The translations under genes and the position numbers were made by a program. Shown here one piece after another: positions 22,006-30,018 of a DNA stretch of 64,000 bases. Within the stretch, counting starts at the first letter, position 1. Each line of letters begins with the position of its first letter. The notes beneath the pieces are model-generated. The model had not been told where the DNA came from. It worked only from the letters and a program-made list of their open reading frames with translations, and searched no databases. This stretch comes from a beta proteobacterium AAP65 (lineage in GTDB: Bacteria > Pseudomonadota > Gammaproteobacteria > Burkholderiales > Burkholderiaceae_C): assembly GCA_001295865.1 (NCBI GenBank), contig LJHW01000004.1:62001-126000 (forward strand), given 5' to 3'.

Positions 22006-23378
22006 GCACGCAAGCCCACCTCGGCTGGGCGGGCATCGTGCGCCTGGGCCTGGTGCAGGCCATGCTGGGCGCGGTGGTGGTGCTGACCACCTCCACGCTG
22101 AACCGCGTGATGGTGGTGGAACTGGCCCTGCCGGCCCTGCTGCCCGGCCTGCTGGTGGCGCTGCACTACGCGGTGCAGCTGAGCCGGCCGCGCATGGGTT
22201 ACGGCAGCGATGTCGGCGGGCGCCGCACCCCGTGGATCCTGGGGGGCATCGCCGTGCTGGCCCTGGGCGGCTTCGGCGCGGCGGTGGCCACCACCTGGAT
22301 GAACACCGCACGCGGCCCCGGCATCGTGCTGGCCGTGCTGAGTTTTGCGCTGGTGGGCGTGGGCGTCAGCGCGGGCGGCACTTCGCTGCTGGTGCTGCTG
22401 GCCAAACGTGTGGACGCACCGCGCCGCGCCTCGGCCGCCGCGCTGGTGTGGGTGATGATGATCGTCGGCTTCGCGGTCACCGCGGGGCTGGCCGGGCGTT
22501 TTCTCGACCCCTACACCCCGGCGCGCCTGATGGCGGTGTCAGGCACCGTGTCGCTGGTGGCCGTGGTGGTGGCGGCACTCGCACTTTGGGGCCTGGAAGG
22601 CCACGGCCGCGCGGCGCCTGCTGCGCAGAAGGCCCGGCCCGATTTCATGGCGGCACTGCGCGAGGTCTGGCGCGAGCCCGACGCACGCCGCTTCACCATC
22701 TTCGTCTTCGTCTCGATGCTGGCCTACAGCACCCAAGACCTGATCCTCGAACCCTTCGCGGGCGCCGTCTTCGGCTTCACGCCGGGTGCTTCCACGCAGC
22801 TGTCGGGGGTGCAGCACGGCGGCACGCTGATGGGCATGCTGCTGGCCGCCCTGGCGGGCCGGCGCGTGGCCGGTGCGCGCCTGGGCTCGTTGCGGGCCTG
22901 GACGGTGGGCGGCTGCATCGCCTCGGGCCTGGCGCTGCTGGGCCTGGTAGTGGCCGGCTCGGTGGCCCCGAACTGGCCGCTGCGCGCCAACGTCTTCATC
23001 CTCGGCGTGGCCAACGGTGCTTTCTCCATCGCCGCCATCGGCTCGATGATGAGCCTGGCCGGCGGCGCCACCGCCACCGGCGAAGCCCGTGAAGGCACGC
23101 GCATGGGCCTGTGGGGCGCTGCGCAGGCCATAGGTTTTGCCGTCGGCGGGCTCTTCGGCGCCGCCGCCAGCGACGTGGCGCGCTGGCTCATCGGCGACAT
23201 GGGCACCGCCTACGCCGCCGTGTTCGCCCTGGAAGCCGGCATGTTCGTCGCGGCAGCGCTGCTGGCCGCCCGCATCGGCGGGCCGCTGCTCGGCGCCGCG
23301 CCTGCCACCCGTCCGGCTTCGGCCGCCCCCCTCGTCGGCCCTGCCGACACCCAGGCCCTGCGGGCCGGAGGTTCCTGA
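22002..23378 (+). CDS. PucC-family transporter of the bchG-bchP operon
   Basis: A 458-residue, 12-helix MFS protein of the PucC/Bch2/LhaA family, in the same bchG-X-bchP position as orf428/bch2 in Rhodobacter clusters. Features include TLNRVMVVELALPALLPG, PRMGYGSDVGGRRTPWIL and STQDLILEPFAG. It is the second paralogue here after lhaA (7624-9078). Since no pucC follows pucBA, this or lhaA may serve LH2 assembly, but this is inference. It starts in an ATGA overlap with bchG and ends in a TGATG overlap with bchP. Confidence 0.85.
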   Translation: MSTQAHLGWAGIVRLGLVQAMLGAVVVLTTSTLNRVMVVELALPALLPGLLVALHYAVQLSRPRMGYGSDVGGRRTPWILGGIAVLALGGFGAAVATTWMNTARGPGIVLAVLSFALVGVGVSAGGTSLLVLLAKRVDAPRRASAAALVWVMMIVGFAVTAGLAGRFLDPYTPARLMAVSGTVSLVAVVVAALALWGLEGHGRAAPAAQKARPDFMAALREVWREPDARRFTIFVFVSMLAYSTQDLILEPFAGAVFGFTPGASTQLSGVQHGGTLMGMLLAALAGRRVAGARLGSLRAWTVGGCIASGLALLGLVVAGSVAPNWPLRANVFILGVANGAFSIAAIGSMMSLAGGATATGEAREGTRMGLWGAAQAIGFAVGGLFGAAASDVARWLIGDMGTAYAAVFALEAGMFVAAALLAARIGGPLLGAAPATRPASAAPLVGPADTQALRAGGS

Positions 23379-24592
23379 TGTCCACCCCCGACACTGCCAA
23401 GGCCTACGACGTCGTCGTCATCGGCGGCGGCCCTGCCGGCGCCACCGCCGCGCACGACCTGGCCAGCCAGGGCCGCAGCGTGCTGCTGCTCGACCGCGCC
23501 GGGCGCATCAAGCCTTGCGGCGGCGCTATCCCGCCCCGCGCCATCAAGGACTTCCAGATCCCTGACCACCTGCTCGTGGCCAAGGCCCGCTCGGCACGCA
23601 TGATCTCGCCGGCCGACCGCAAGGTCGACATCCCCATCGAGAACGGCTTTGTGGGCATGGTCGACCGCGAGCACTTCGACGAGTGGCTGCGCCAGCGCGC
23701 CGCCGGCAGCGGCGCCGTGCGCGCCACCGGCACCTTCGAGAAGATCGAACACACCGACGACGGCCTGGCTGTGGTGCACTTTCGCGCCCGCACCGACGAC
23801 GGCCCGGCCAGCGGCCACGCCGCCACGGTGCGCGCGCGCTGCGTCATCGGCGCCGACGGTGCGCGCTCGGCCGTGGCCCAGCAATGTGTGCCCGGCTCCC
23901 ACGACACCGAGTACGTCTTCGCGTACCACGAGATCGTGCGCGCCCCGGCCGTCAAGCCCGCGGGTTACGACGACACCCGCTGCGACGTCTACTACCGCGG
24001 CGAACTCAGCCCCGATTTCTACGGCTGGGTCTTCCCCCACGGCGACACGCTCAGCATCGGCACCGGCAGCGCCGACAAGGGCTTCTCCCTGCGCACGGCC
24101 ACCGCCACGCTGCGCCAGGCCGCCGGCATGGCCCACTTCGAGACCGTGCGCCGCGAAGGCGCGCCCCTGCCGATGAAGCCGCTCAAGCGCTGGGACGACG
24201 GCCGCAACGTCGTGCTGGCCGGCGACGCCGCCGGCGTGGTGGCGCCCTCCTCCGGCGAAGGCATCTACTACGCGATGTACGGCGGCCGGCTGGCGGCTGA
24301 CGCTGCCCAGGAGTTCCTGCGCACCGGCCAGGCCGCGGCGCTGGCGGGTGCCCGCAAACGTTTCATGAAGGCCCACGGCCGCGTGTTCTGGGTGCTGGGC
24401 ATCATGCAGCGCTTCTGGTACCGCAACGACAAGCGCCGCGAGAGCTTCGTCAAGATCTGCATGGACAAGGATGTCCAGCAACTGACTTTCGAGTCGTACA
24501 TGAACAAGGAACTGGTGCGCAAGAAGCCCATGGCCCATGTGCGCATCTTCTTCAAGGACATGGCTCACCTGCTGGGTTTGGCGCGCGTCTGA
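23378..24592 (+). CDS. bchP: Geranylgeranyl reductase
   Basis: A flavoprotein that reduces the geranylgeranyl tail of bacteriochlorophyll to phytyl. It has 404 residues. The FAD-binding motif VVVIGGGPAGATAA is at residues 12-25, KPCGGAIPPRAIKDF follows, and the second flavin motif VVLAGDAAGVVAPSSGEGIYYA lies in the C-terminal half. It is the third gene of the tightly coupled bchG-pucC-like-bchP operon. A strong hairpin follows 22 nt after its stop. Confidence 0.95.
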   Translation: MSTPDTAKAYDVVVIGGGPAGATAAHDLASQGRSVLLLDRAGRIKPCGGAIPPRAIKDFQIPDHLLVAKARSARMISPADRKVDIPIENGFVGMVDREHFDEWLRQRAAGSGAVRATGTFEKIEHTDDGLAVVHFRARTDDGPASGHAATVRARCVIGADGARSAVAQQCVPGSHDTEYVFAYHEIVRAPAVKPAGYDDTRCDVYYRGELSPDFYGWVFPHGDTLSIGTGSADKGFSLRTATATLRQAAGMAHFETVRREGAPLPMKPLKRWDDGRNVVLAGDAAGVVAPSSGEGIYYAMYGGRLAADAAQEFLRTGQAAALAGARKRFMKAHGRVFWVLGIMQRFWYRNDKRRESFVKICMDKDVQQLTFESYMNKELVRKKPMAHVRIFFKDMAHLLGLARV

Positions 24593-24614
24593 GACGCCGC
24601 TCCGGTCGGTGGGC

Positions 24615-24636
24615 GGTGGCCGCAGCAGCGGCCACC
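24615..24636. terminator. Perfect 9-bp hairpin after bchP
   Basis: GGTGGCCGC-AGCA-GCGGCCACC is a perfect stem-loop without a T run. It may stabilise the bchP message end or act as a pause or Rho-assisted terminator before ppsR2. Confidence 0.5.
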
Positions 24637-24717
24637 GTGGCTGTCTGCGTGCCTGAAGAGGGCCTGCCGCGGTCTCCCTTTCTGCTCAGGTCGCCCACCG
24701 CACAGAAGGACATCCCC

Positions 24718-26127
24718 TTGAGCCGCCCCCCCACCCGCCTGCAGAACGATCTGGACGCCCTCTCGGGCTGCGCCGCGGGGCTGGCACGTGCCTTTGTTTC
24801 ACTGTCCTCCGACATCGCCCTCGTCATCGACGAACACGGCATCGTCACCGATGTGGTGCAGAACGAGCAGGCCCCGATGGACGCCACGGCGCAGGCCTGG
24901 ATAGGCCGGCCCTGGAGCCAGACCGTCACCGGCGACACCCGCGGCAAGATCGAGAGCCTGCTGGCCGATGCCTGCACCGCCGGGCTGGGCCGCCGCCGCG
25001 AGGTGAACCACACCGGTGAAGAGGGCCACGAACTGCCCGTGGCCTACACCGCGCTGCGCCTGGGCAGCAAGGGCCCGGTGCTGGCCGTGGGGCGCGACCT
25101 GCGCAGCCTGGCCGCCATCCAGCAGCGTTTTCTCGACACCCAGCAGGCGCTGGAGCGCAGCTACTGGCGCGCGCGCCACGGCGAGATGCGCTGCCGGCTG
25201 CTCTACCAGGTGGCCACCGACGCCGTGGCCAGCGTGGACGTGCGCCGCGAAAGCCTGGTGGCGGTGAACGCCGCCGCCGCGCGGCTGCTGCAGGTGGAAG
25301 GCCCCTCGGCCCAGGGCCGGCTGCTGGCGGCGCACTTCGACGCGCGCTCACGCCCGGGCGTGCTGGCGCTGCTGGCACGCGCCGGTGCCAGCCCGGAGGC
25401 CGTGGCCGCGCAGGCCCGGCTGTCCGGCACGCACCTGTCGATAGGCCTCACTGCCACGCGCCTGCCGGCGGCCCGCCAACCGACCGTGCTGCTGCGCCTG
25501 CGCCAGGCCGACCCGGTGCTCGACGACCCGCTGGCCCTCGGCTCGGCGCTGGCCAAGCATGTGGACGGCACGCCAGAAGGCATCGTCGTCGTCGACCGCC
25601 ACGCGCTGGTGCGCGAAGCCAATCTGGCTTTCGTGCAGATGGTGCACGCTGCCGACCTAGAAGCGGTCATCGGCCAGCCGCTGGAACGCTGGCTGCCGGG
25701 CACCGCCGTGGCCGCGCTGCACAGCCTGCAGCAGCATGGCCTGGCGCCCACCCAGCGCGTGACGCTGCTGCGCGGCGACGAGCCAGGCCTGTCCGTTGAC
25801 CTGGCCGGCGCCCTGCTCGACGACATCGGCGGTGGTGATGCCGGCTTCACCCTGCGCCCGGCCGGCGCCGATGTGCTGACCGCCGATGCCCGGGCCGCAG
25901 AACTCCTGCGCGCAATTCACGCGCTGGCGGCAGAATTGGGCGGTTCGCCGCTGCCCGAGCTGCTGCGCGAAGCCCAGGCCCTGACCCAACAGCACTTCGT
26001 GCGCACCGCGCTCGACCGCCACCCCGGGGATGCGCCTGCCGCCGCCAGACTGCTGGGCATCACGATCGATGAATTGGCGCAACTGCGCCGACAACCGGGC
26101 TTCACAGCCCCGCCGCCAACGAGGTAG
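24718..26127 (+). CDS. Second PpsR-like regulator with diverged HTH
   Basis: A clear paralogue of PpsR, colinear over its whole length: SSDIALVIDEHGIVTDVV, the RRREVNHTGEEGHELPVAYTA stretch, the linker DTQQALERSYWRAR, then PAS-like regions. I chose the TTG at 24718 (AGAAGGA just upstream, 469 residues, PpsR-like length); a GTG at 24616 would add 34 residues over the hairpin. In the C-terminal HTH the recognition helix is TIDELAQLRR (449-458) against SRQSLYVKLRR in PpsR, and the redox Cys position is Phe427. DNA binding is therefore doubtful or altered. It ends 4 nt before the phytochrome-like gene, so the two are cotranscribed. Confidence 0.82.
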   Translation: MSRPPTRLQNDLDALSGCAAGLARAFVSLSSDIALVIDEHGIVTDVVQNEQAPMDATAQAWIGRPWSQTVTGDTRGKIESLLADACTAGLGRRREVNHTGEEGHELPVAYTALRLGSKGPVLAVGRDLRSLAAIQQRFLDTQQALERSYWRARHGEMRCRLLYQVATDAVASVDVRRESLVAVNAAAARLLQVEGPSAQGRLLAAHFDARSRPGVLALLARAGASPEAVAAQARLSGTHLSIGLTATRLPAARQPTVLLRLRQADPVLDDPLALGSALAKHVDGTPEGIVVVDRHALVREANLAFVQMVHAADLEAVIGQPLERWLPGTAVAALHSLQQHGLAPTQRVTLLRGDEPGLSVDLAGALLDDIGGGDAGFTLRPAGADVLTADARAAELLRAIHALAAELGGSPLPELLREAQALTQQHFVRTALDRHPGDAPAAARLLGITIDELAQLRRQPGFTAPPPTR

Positions 26128-26131
26128 TTCC

Positions 26132-28225
26132 GTGTCGCGCAGTACGGCATACGGTCAAGCCAGCAGTTCCTTTACCGTTCCGCCCGGCCTGGTGGGCACC
26201 GTCCAGGCCCACGGCCTGCTGCTCGTGCTGCGTGAGCCGCAGCTGCGCATCGTGCAGGCCAGCAGCAGCGCCGCCCACTGGCTCGAACGCCCGTTGCCCA
26301 CCTTGCTGCTGGCCACCCTGCTCGATCTCGGCGGCGACGCCGACAGCCGGCTGCGCCAGCTGCTCGACACGCTGCAGCCTGCAGAACCCCGGCCCTGGCG
26401 CTGCACGCTGGGCGTGGCGCCCGCCGAGCGCGCCTACGAAGGCTGTGTGCACCGCGTCAGCACCGACACCGTGGTGCTGGAGCTCGAACCCCAGGCCTCG
26501 TCCACCACAGCGGGGCCCACCCAGGACGCCACAAGCTCGGCGCGCGCACCCACGCAGGCCGCCTTGCTGGCGCACCTCAGCCGCGCGGTGCAGCGCTTCA
26601 GCGAGGCCGGCTCGGTGGCGGCGCTGTCGGTGGCCGCCGCCCAGGCGGTGCGCGGTCTGCTCGGCCACGACCGCGTCTTCATCACCGAGTTCGGGCCCGA
26701 CGGCCGCGGCTGCGTGATCGCCGAAGACCGCGCGCCGCGACTGCCCGCCTGGTTGGGCCAGAACCGGCTGCTCGACGAAGCCTGGCCCGACCCTTCGGTG
26801 CGCTCCCGCGAGCTCTACCTGCACAAGCGGGTGCGGGTGCTGGTGGATGCCGCCGCAACGCCCTCCGAACTGATTCCCGCCTTGCCGCCGGGCAGTGGCG
26901 GCGGCCACGACCTGACGCTCGGCGAACTGCGCAGCACCTCGGCCGCGCACGCCGAACGCCTGCGCGCGCACGGCGTGGCCGCCAGCGTGGTGGCCGCACT
27001 CGTGCGCGAAGACCAGCTCTGGGGCCTGATCACCTGCCACCACCCGCAGCCGCGCCGGCCGGCCCAGGCCCTGCGCGCGGCGCTGGAGCTGCTGGCGGAA
27101 GTCTTCATGACGCGGGTGGTGGCGCTGGAGAACTACGCCCGCGCCCAGGTGCGTGCCGAGGTGCGCCGGCTGGAACAGCGCCTGCTGCAAGCCACGTCCG
27201 TCGAAGGCGACTGGCGTGCCGCCCTCCTGCGCAACGAAGCGGCGTTGCTGCAGCCCCTGGACGCCAGCGCCGCGCTGCTCTGGCATGGCGGCGAAGTGCT
27301 GGGCTGCGGCGCGGCGCCCGCCAGGCCGGCGCTGCAGGCGCTGGAGGCCTGGCTGCAGGTGCAAGACGACAGCGCGGCTTCCTGGCAGCACAGCGCCCTG
27401 CCGCTGCCGGGGGACGACGCTGACGGCCTGCCACAGGCCAGCGCCGGTGTGCTGGCGGTGAAGCTGTCGAGCCAGCAGCCCGATGCCCTGGTGTGGCTGC
27501 GCCGCGTACAACCCGACACCGGCCACTGCCTGCCTTGGACACGCAGCGACCTGTCGCTGGCGCAGGCCTACGGCGCGGCGCTGGTCGACATGATCCTGCA
27601 GGTCAACGCAGTGCGCCTGCTGATCGCCGAACACCAGCTCTCGCAGCTGCGCTCGGCCGTGGCCAATTCGCAGGAGGCCGCGGTCGTCACCGACGGTGCA
27701 CAGCGCAGCTTCTACCCCAACGCCGCCTTCCTGGCGCTGAGCGGACGCCGCCGTGACGAAGTAGGCAGCCTCGAGGCGCTGGCGGCACTGTTCACCCAGC
27801 CGGCGCTGGCCCACCGCGCCATCGGCCAGGTGCGCGCCGAACACCGGCCCTGGCAGGGCGAACTGGTGCTGCGCCGACCCGATGGCCGTGGCTTGCCCGT
27901 GGCTGTGCGCGCCGAGCCCGTGCAGGCCAATGAGCACCCGCTGCTGGGTTGTATCTTCATCTTCGAAGACCTCAGCGAAGCACACGAGGCCCAATCCCTG
28001 CGCGAGCGCCTGGAAGCGGCGCTGACACGCACCACCCGCGACGCGCGGCCCACCGAAGGCCAGGAACTGGTGGGCGCGATCATCGCCAACGCGAGCCTGG
28101 CCGCCATGGACATCGCCGATGGAGACGCCGGCCTGGCTGCAGCACCCTTGCTGGCGGAGGTGGAGGCTCGCACCGCACGTGCCACGGCGCTGCTGCAGCA
28201 GATCCGCGATGTCGGCGTGGCCTGA
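26132..28225 (+). CDS. Phytochrome-like protein lacking chromophore cysteine, PHY tongue and kinase
   Basis: I chose GTG 26132 (GAGG 7 nt upstream, 697 residues). The order is PAS (~14-120), GAF (~140-325), PHY (~330-500), PAS (~503-620) and a helical tail. Phytochrome marks are VQAHGLLLVL (24-33), RELYLHKRVRVLVD (226-239), LRSTSAAHAERLRAHGVAAS (266-285) and WGLITCHH (297-304). The biliverdin-attaching N-terminal Cys is Ser13, and no Cys stands in the GAF position used by plant-type phytochromes. Asp220 and His273 are kept. Between Trp455 and PW (468-469) only ~12 residues remain, so the PHY tongue with PRxSF is missing. The tail ends without an ATPase domain. Its partner is probably the PpsR paralogue just upstream. 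Confidence 0.82.
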   Translation: MSRSTAYGQASSSFTVPPGLVGTVQAHGLLLVLREPQLRIVQASSSAAHWLERPLPTLLLATLLDLGGDADSRLRQLLDTLQPAEPRPWRCTLGVAPAERAYEGCVHRVSTDTVVLELEPQASSTTAGPTQDATSSARAPTQAALLAHLSRAVQRFSEAGSVAALSVAAAQAVRGLLGHDRVFITEFGPDGRGCVIAEDRAPRLPAWLGQNRLLDEAWPDPSVRSRELYLHKRVRVLVDAAATPSELIPALPPGSGGGHDLTLGELRSTSAAHAERLRAHGVAASVVAALVREDQLWGLITCHHPQPRRPAQALRAALELLAEVFMTRVVALENYARAQVRAEVRRLEQRLLQATSVEGDWRAALLRNEAALLQPLDASAALLWHGGEVLGCGAAPARPALQALEAWLQVQDDSAASWQHSALPLPGDDADGLPQASAGVLAVKLSSQQPDALVWLRRVQPDTGHCLPWTRSDLSLAQAYGAALVDMILQVNAVRLLIAEHQLSQLRSAVANSQEAAVVTDGAQRSFYPNAAFLALSGRRRDEVGSLEALAALFTQPALAHRAIGQVRAEHRPWQGELVLRRPDGRGLPVAVRAEPVQANEHPLLGCIFIFEDLSEAHEAQSLRERLEAALTRTTRDARPTEGQELVGAIIANASLAAMDIADGDAGLAAAPLLAEVEARTARATALLQQIRDVGVA

Positions 28226-28275
28226 GCCGAGGCGGGGGTTGAACGCGCGTGGAGGGCGGCGTGTAGTGAAGGCGG

Positions 28276-28869
28276 TCAGCCCGCTTGGTCAGTGGTCTGC
28301 GGCGCAGGTTCAGCGGCCACGCAGGCCCACACGGCATCGCCCACACGCAGGCGGCCGCTGCGAAGCACGCGTGCTGTCAGGCCCCCGTGCCCACGCATGG
28401 CGTTGTAGCCGCCCGGCCCGAGCAGCGCTTCCATCTTCGAGCACGGGTCGCACGGCCCGGTGAGTTCGAGCACCACCTCGTCACCGAGGTGCAGGTGCAC
28501 GGTCTGGTCGGCAAAGGGCGAACGTGCGGCGAGCAGGTTCAGGCCCGAGACCACGAGGTTGCGACGCAGCTGTGTGGCTGCTGGTTGGGCCGTGCCAGCG
28601 AAGGCCGCGATCAGGGGCAGGTGTTCGGCCTGCAGCAAGGTGACCTGGCGTTTGCCACCCAGGGGTGAAGTGCGCGCCTTGTCGCCGGTGCGGTCGCCCT
28701 GCAAGCCGCGGCCGGCGATGGCCTCGGTGGTTGCGACCTCAACCGCCGCCTGGCCGCGAGCAGGCCGCAGCACGATGGCTTCCAGGCGCCCGGTGCGGGG
28801 CCACTGCCGCGCCAAGGCACGCAGGTCGGTGATTGGGGCTGCGTCAATGGGCATGGAGGCACGGGGCAT
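28276..28869 (-). CDS. MOSC domain protein
   Basis: A 197-residue stand-alone MOSC protein (YiiM-like sulfurase C-terminal fold). Such domains bind molybdenum cofactor or handle sulfur; the substrate here is unknown. The family marks are GRGLQGDR (53-60), LLQAEHLPLI, QLRRNLVVSGLNL and GPCDPCSKMEALLG, with the conserved cysteine pair. An in-frame ATG five codons later (28854) is an alternative start. It is convergent with the phytochrome-like gene (50-nt gap, nothing seen) and downstream of the tRNA-Lys terminator on the same strand. Confidence 0.8.
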   Translation of the reverse strand: MPRASMPIDAAPITDLRALARQWPRTGRLEAIVLRPARGQAAVEVATTEAIAGRGLQGDRTGDKARTSPLGGKRQVTLLQAEHLPLIAAFAGTAQPAATQLRRNLVVSGLNLLAARSPFADQTVHLHLGDEVVLELTGPCDPCSKMEALLGPGGYNAMRGHGGLTARVLRSGRLRVGDAVWACVAAEPAPQTTDQAG

Positions 28870-28936
28870 GGGCTGCTGCCGGCGCGAAGTGGCGGAGCGG
28901 GCATTGTCGGCGGCGGCCCGCAGCGGCCCTACGCAG

Positions 28937-28972
28937 AAAGAACAAAGGCCTGGACGTTGCCGTCCAGGCCTT
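28937..28972 (-). terminator. Intrinsic terminator of the tcdA-tRNA-Lys transcript
   Basis: On the minus strand AAGGCCTGGACG-GCAA-CGTCCAGGCCTT is a perfect 12-bp stem with a GNRA-type loop, followed by TGTTCTTT. It begins 10 nt after the last tRNA. Confidence 0.85.
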
Positions 28973-28981
28973 GGTCGTGGT

Positions 28982-29057
28982 TGGTGGGCCCCGACAGATT
29001 CGAACTGTCGACCAACGGATTAAGAGTCCGCTGCTCTACCAACTGAGCTAGGAGCCC
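28982..29057 (-). tRNA. tRNA-Lys (CTT anticodon)
   Basis: The 76-nt cloverleaf has acceptor GGGCTCC pairing with GGGGCCC (one G-T pair), D-loop AGTTGGTAGA, anticodon loop CTCTTAA (anticodon CTT), T-arm GTTCGAATC and an encoded CCA. It is the second of two tandem tRNA-Lys genes. Confidence 0.97.
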
Positions 29058-29106
29058 GGGGTACCGGTTCACGCGTTGGCAGGGCATGAAGCCCGGCGCC
29101 GTCGTG

Positions 29107-29182
29107 TGGTGGGTCGTGCGTGACTCGAACACGCGACCAACGGATTAAAAGTCCGCTGCTCTACCGACTGAGCTAACGACCC
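29107..29182 (-). tRNA. tRNA-Lys (TTT anticodon)
   Basis: The 76-nt cloverleaf has acceptor GGGTCGT with ACGACCC, anticodon loop CTTTTAA (anticodon TTT, A37), T-arm GTTCGAGTC and an encoded CCA. Its anticodon arm is nearly identical to that of the CTT gene 49 nt downstream. It follows tcdA by 32 nt on the same strand. Confidence 0.97.
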
Positions 29183-29214
29183 CTCCGGTGAGCCTCACAT
29201 TATAGCCAGAAAAT

Positions 29215-30018
29215 TCAGGCCTGCGCCCGGTCGCCTTTCGAGATCAGTTGCGCCAGGGCTTCACCCGCGGCCACCATGCCGAAGGTGGCTGTCACGGTGA
29301 CGCTGGAGCCATAGCCGTGGCAGTTCAGGCTGCCGTCGCTGTCGCAGCTGTCGGCCGGCCCCGCCACAGCCTCGCGCGAGAACACGCAGCTCACACCCAA
29401 ACGCCCCTGCCGCGGCGCGCCGGCTTCCTTGCGCAGACGCTGGCGCAGGCTGGCGAGCAGGGGGTCGTGCGTGGCCTCGGACAGATCGGCCACCTCCACG
29501 CGCTGCGCAGCGCGCTTGCCGCCGGCCGCGCCCACGCACACCAGCGAGACCCCGGCAGCCCGCGCCCAGGCGGCCATCGCCACCTTGGCGCGCACCTGGT
29601 CGCAGGCGTCGATGACGGCATGCACAGGGCCGGGCAGCAGTGCCGGCCAGTTGCCGGCATCGACAAACGCGTCGACCACCTGCACTTCGCAGGCGGGATG
29701 GATGTCGGCCACCCGGTCGCGCAGCGCCAGCCCCTTGTGCTGGCCCAGCGTGGCGCCGAGGGCCTGCACCTGGCGGTTGATGTTGGACTCGGCCACGTGG
29801 TCCAGGTCGATGAGCACGAGCCGCGCCACGCCGCTGCGCGCCAGGGCCTCGGCCGCCCACGAGCCCACGCCCCCCAGGCCCACCACCGCCACTGCGGCCC
29901 CTCGGACCTGGGCATACCCGGCGTCGCCGTAGAGGCGCCGCAGGCCGCCGAAGCGGCGCTCGGTGTCGGCAGTGTCGGGCGGCAAGTGCAGGGCCGCCGG
30001 TGCGGCCTCTGCGGTCAC
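29215..30018 (-). CDS. tcdA: tRNA threonylcarbamoyladenosine dehydratase
   Basis: An E1-like ATP-dependent enzyme (CsdL/YgdL) that cyclises t6A37 to ct6A in tRNAs reading ANN codons, including tRNA-Lys. It has 267 residues. The N-terminal RRFGGLRRLYGDAGYAQ leads into the nucleotide-binding VVGLGGVGSWAAEALARSG (45-63), then LIDLDHVAESNINRQ and AVIDACDQVRAK. The C-terminal SSVTVTATFGMVAAGEAL is typical. It overlaps cpoB by 4 nt and is followed directly by two tRNA-Lys genes, its own substrates. Confidence 0.93.
   Translation of the reverse strand: MTAEAAPAALHLPPDTADTERRFGGLRRLYGDAGYAQVRGAAVAVVGLGGVGSWAAEALARSGVARLVLIDLDHVAESNINRQVQALGATLGQHKGLALRDRVADIHPACEVQVVDAFVDAGNWPALLPGPVHAVIDACDQVRAKVAMAAWARAAGVSLVCVGAAGGKRAAQRVEVADLSEATHDPLLASLRQRLRKEAGAPRQGRLGVSCVFSREAVAGPADSCDSDGSLNCHGYGSSVTVTATFGMVAAGEALAQLISKGDRAQA

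Noticed and set aside
24616-24717. GTG start for the PpsR paralogue
   Set aside because: It would lie within the hairpin after bchP and add a non-homologous Ala-rich segment. TTG 24718 has a good ribosome site and matches PpsR length.
28982-29182. Tandem tRNA-Lys genes as an integration site
   Set aside because: No integrase, direct repeat of a tRNA 3' end or foreign-looking composition is seen on either side.
29183-29214. Separate tRNA promoter between tcdA and tRNA-Lys(TTT)
   Set aside because: The 32-nt gap has an AT-rich patch but no pair of -35/-10 elements that I could support.
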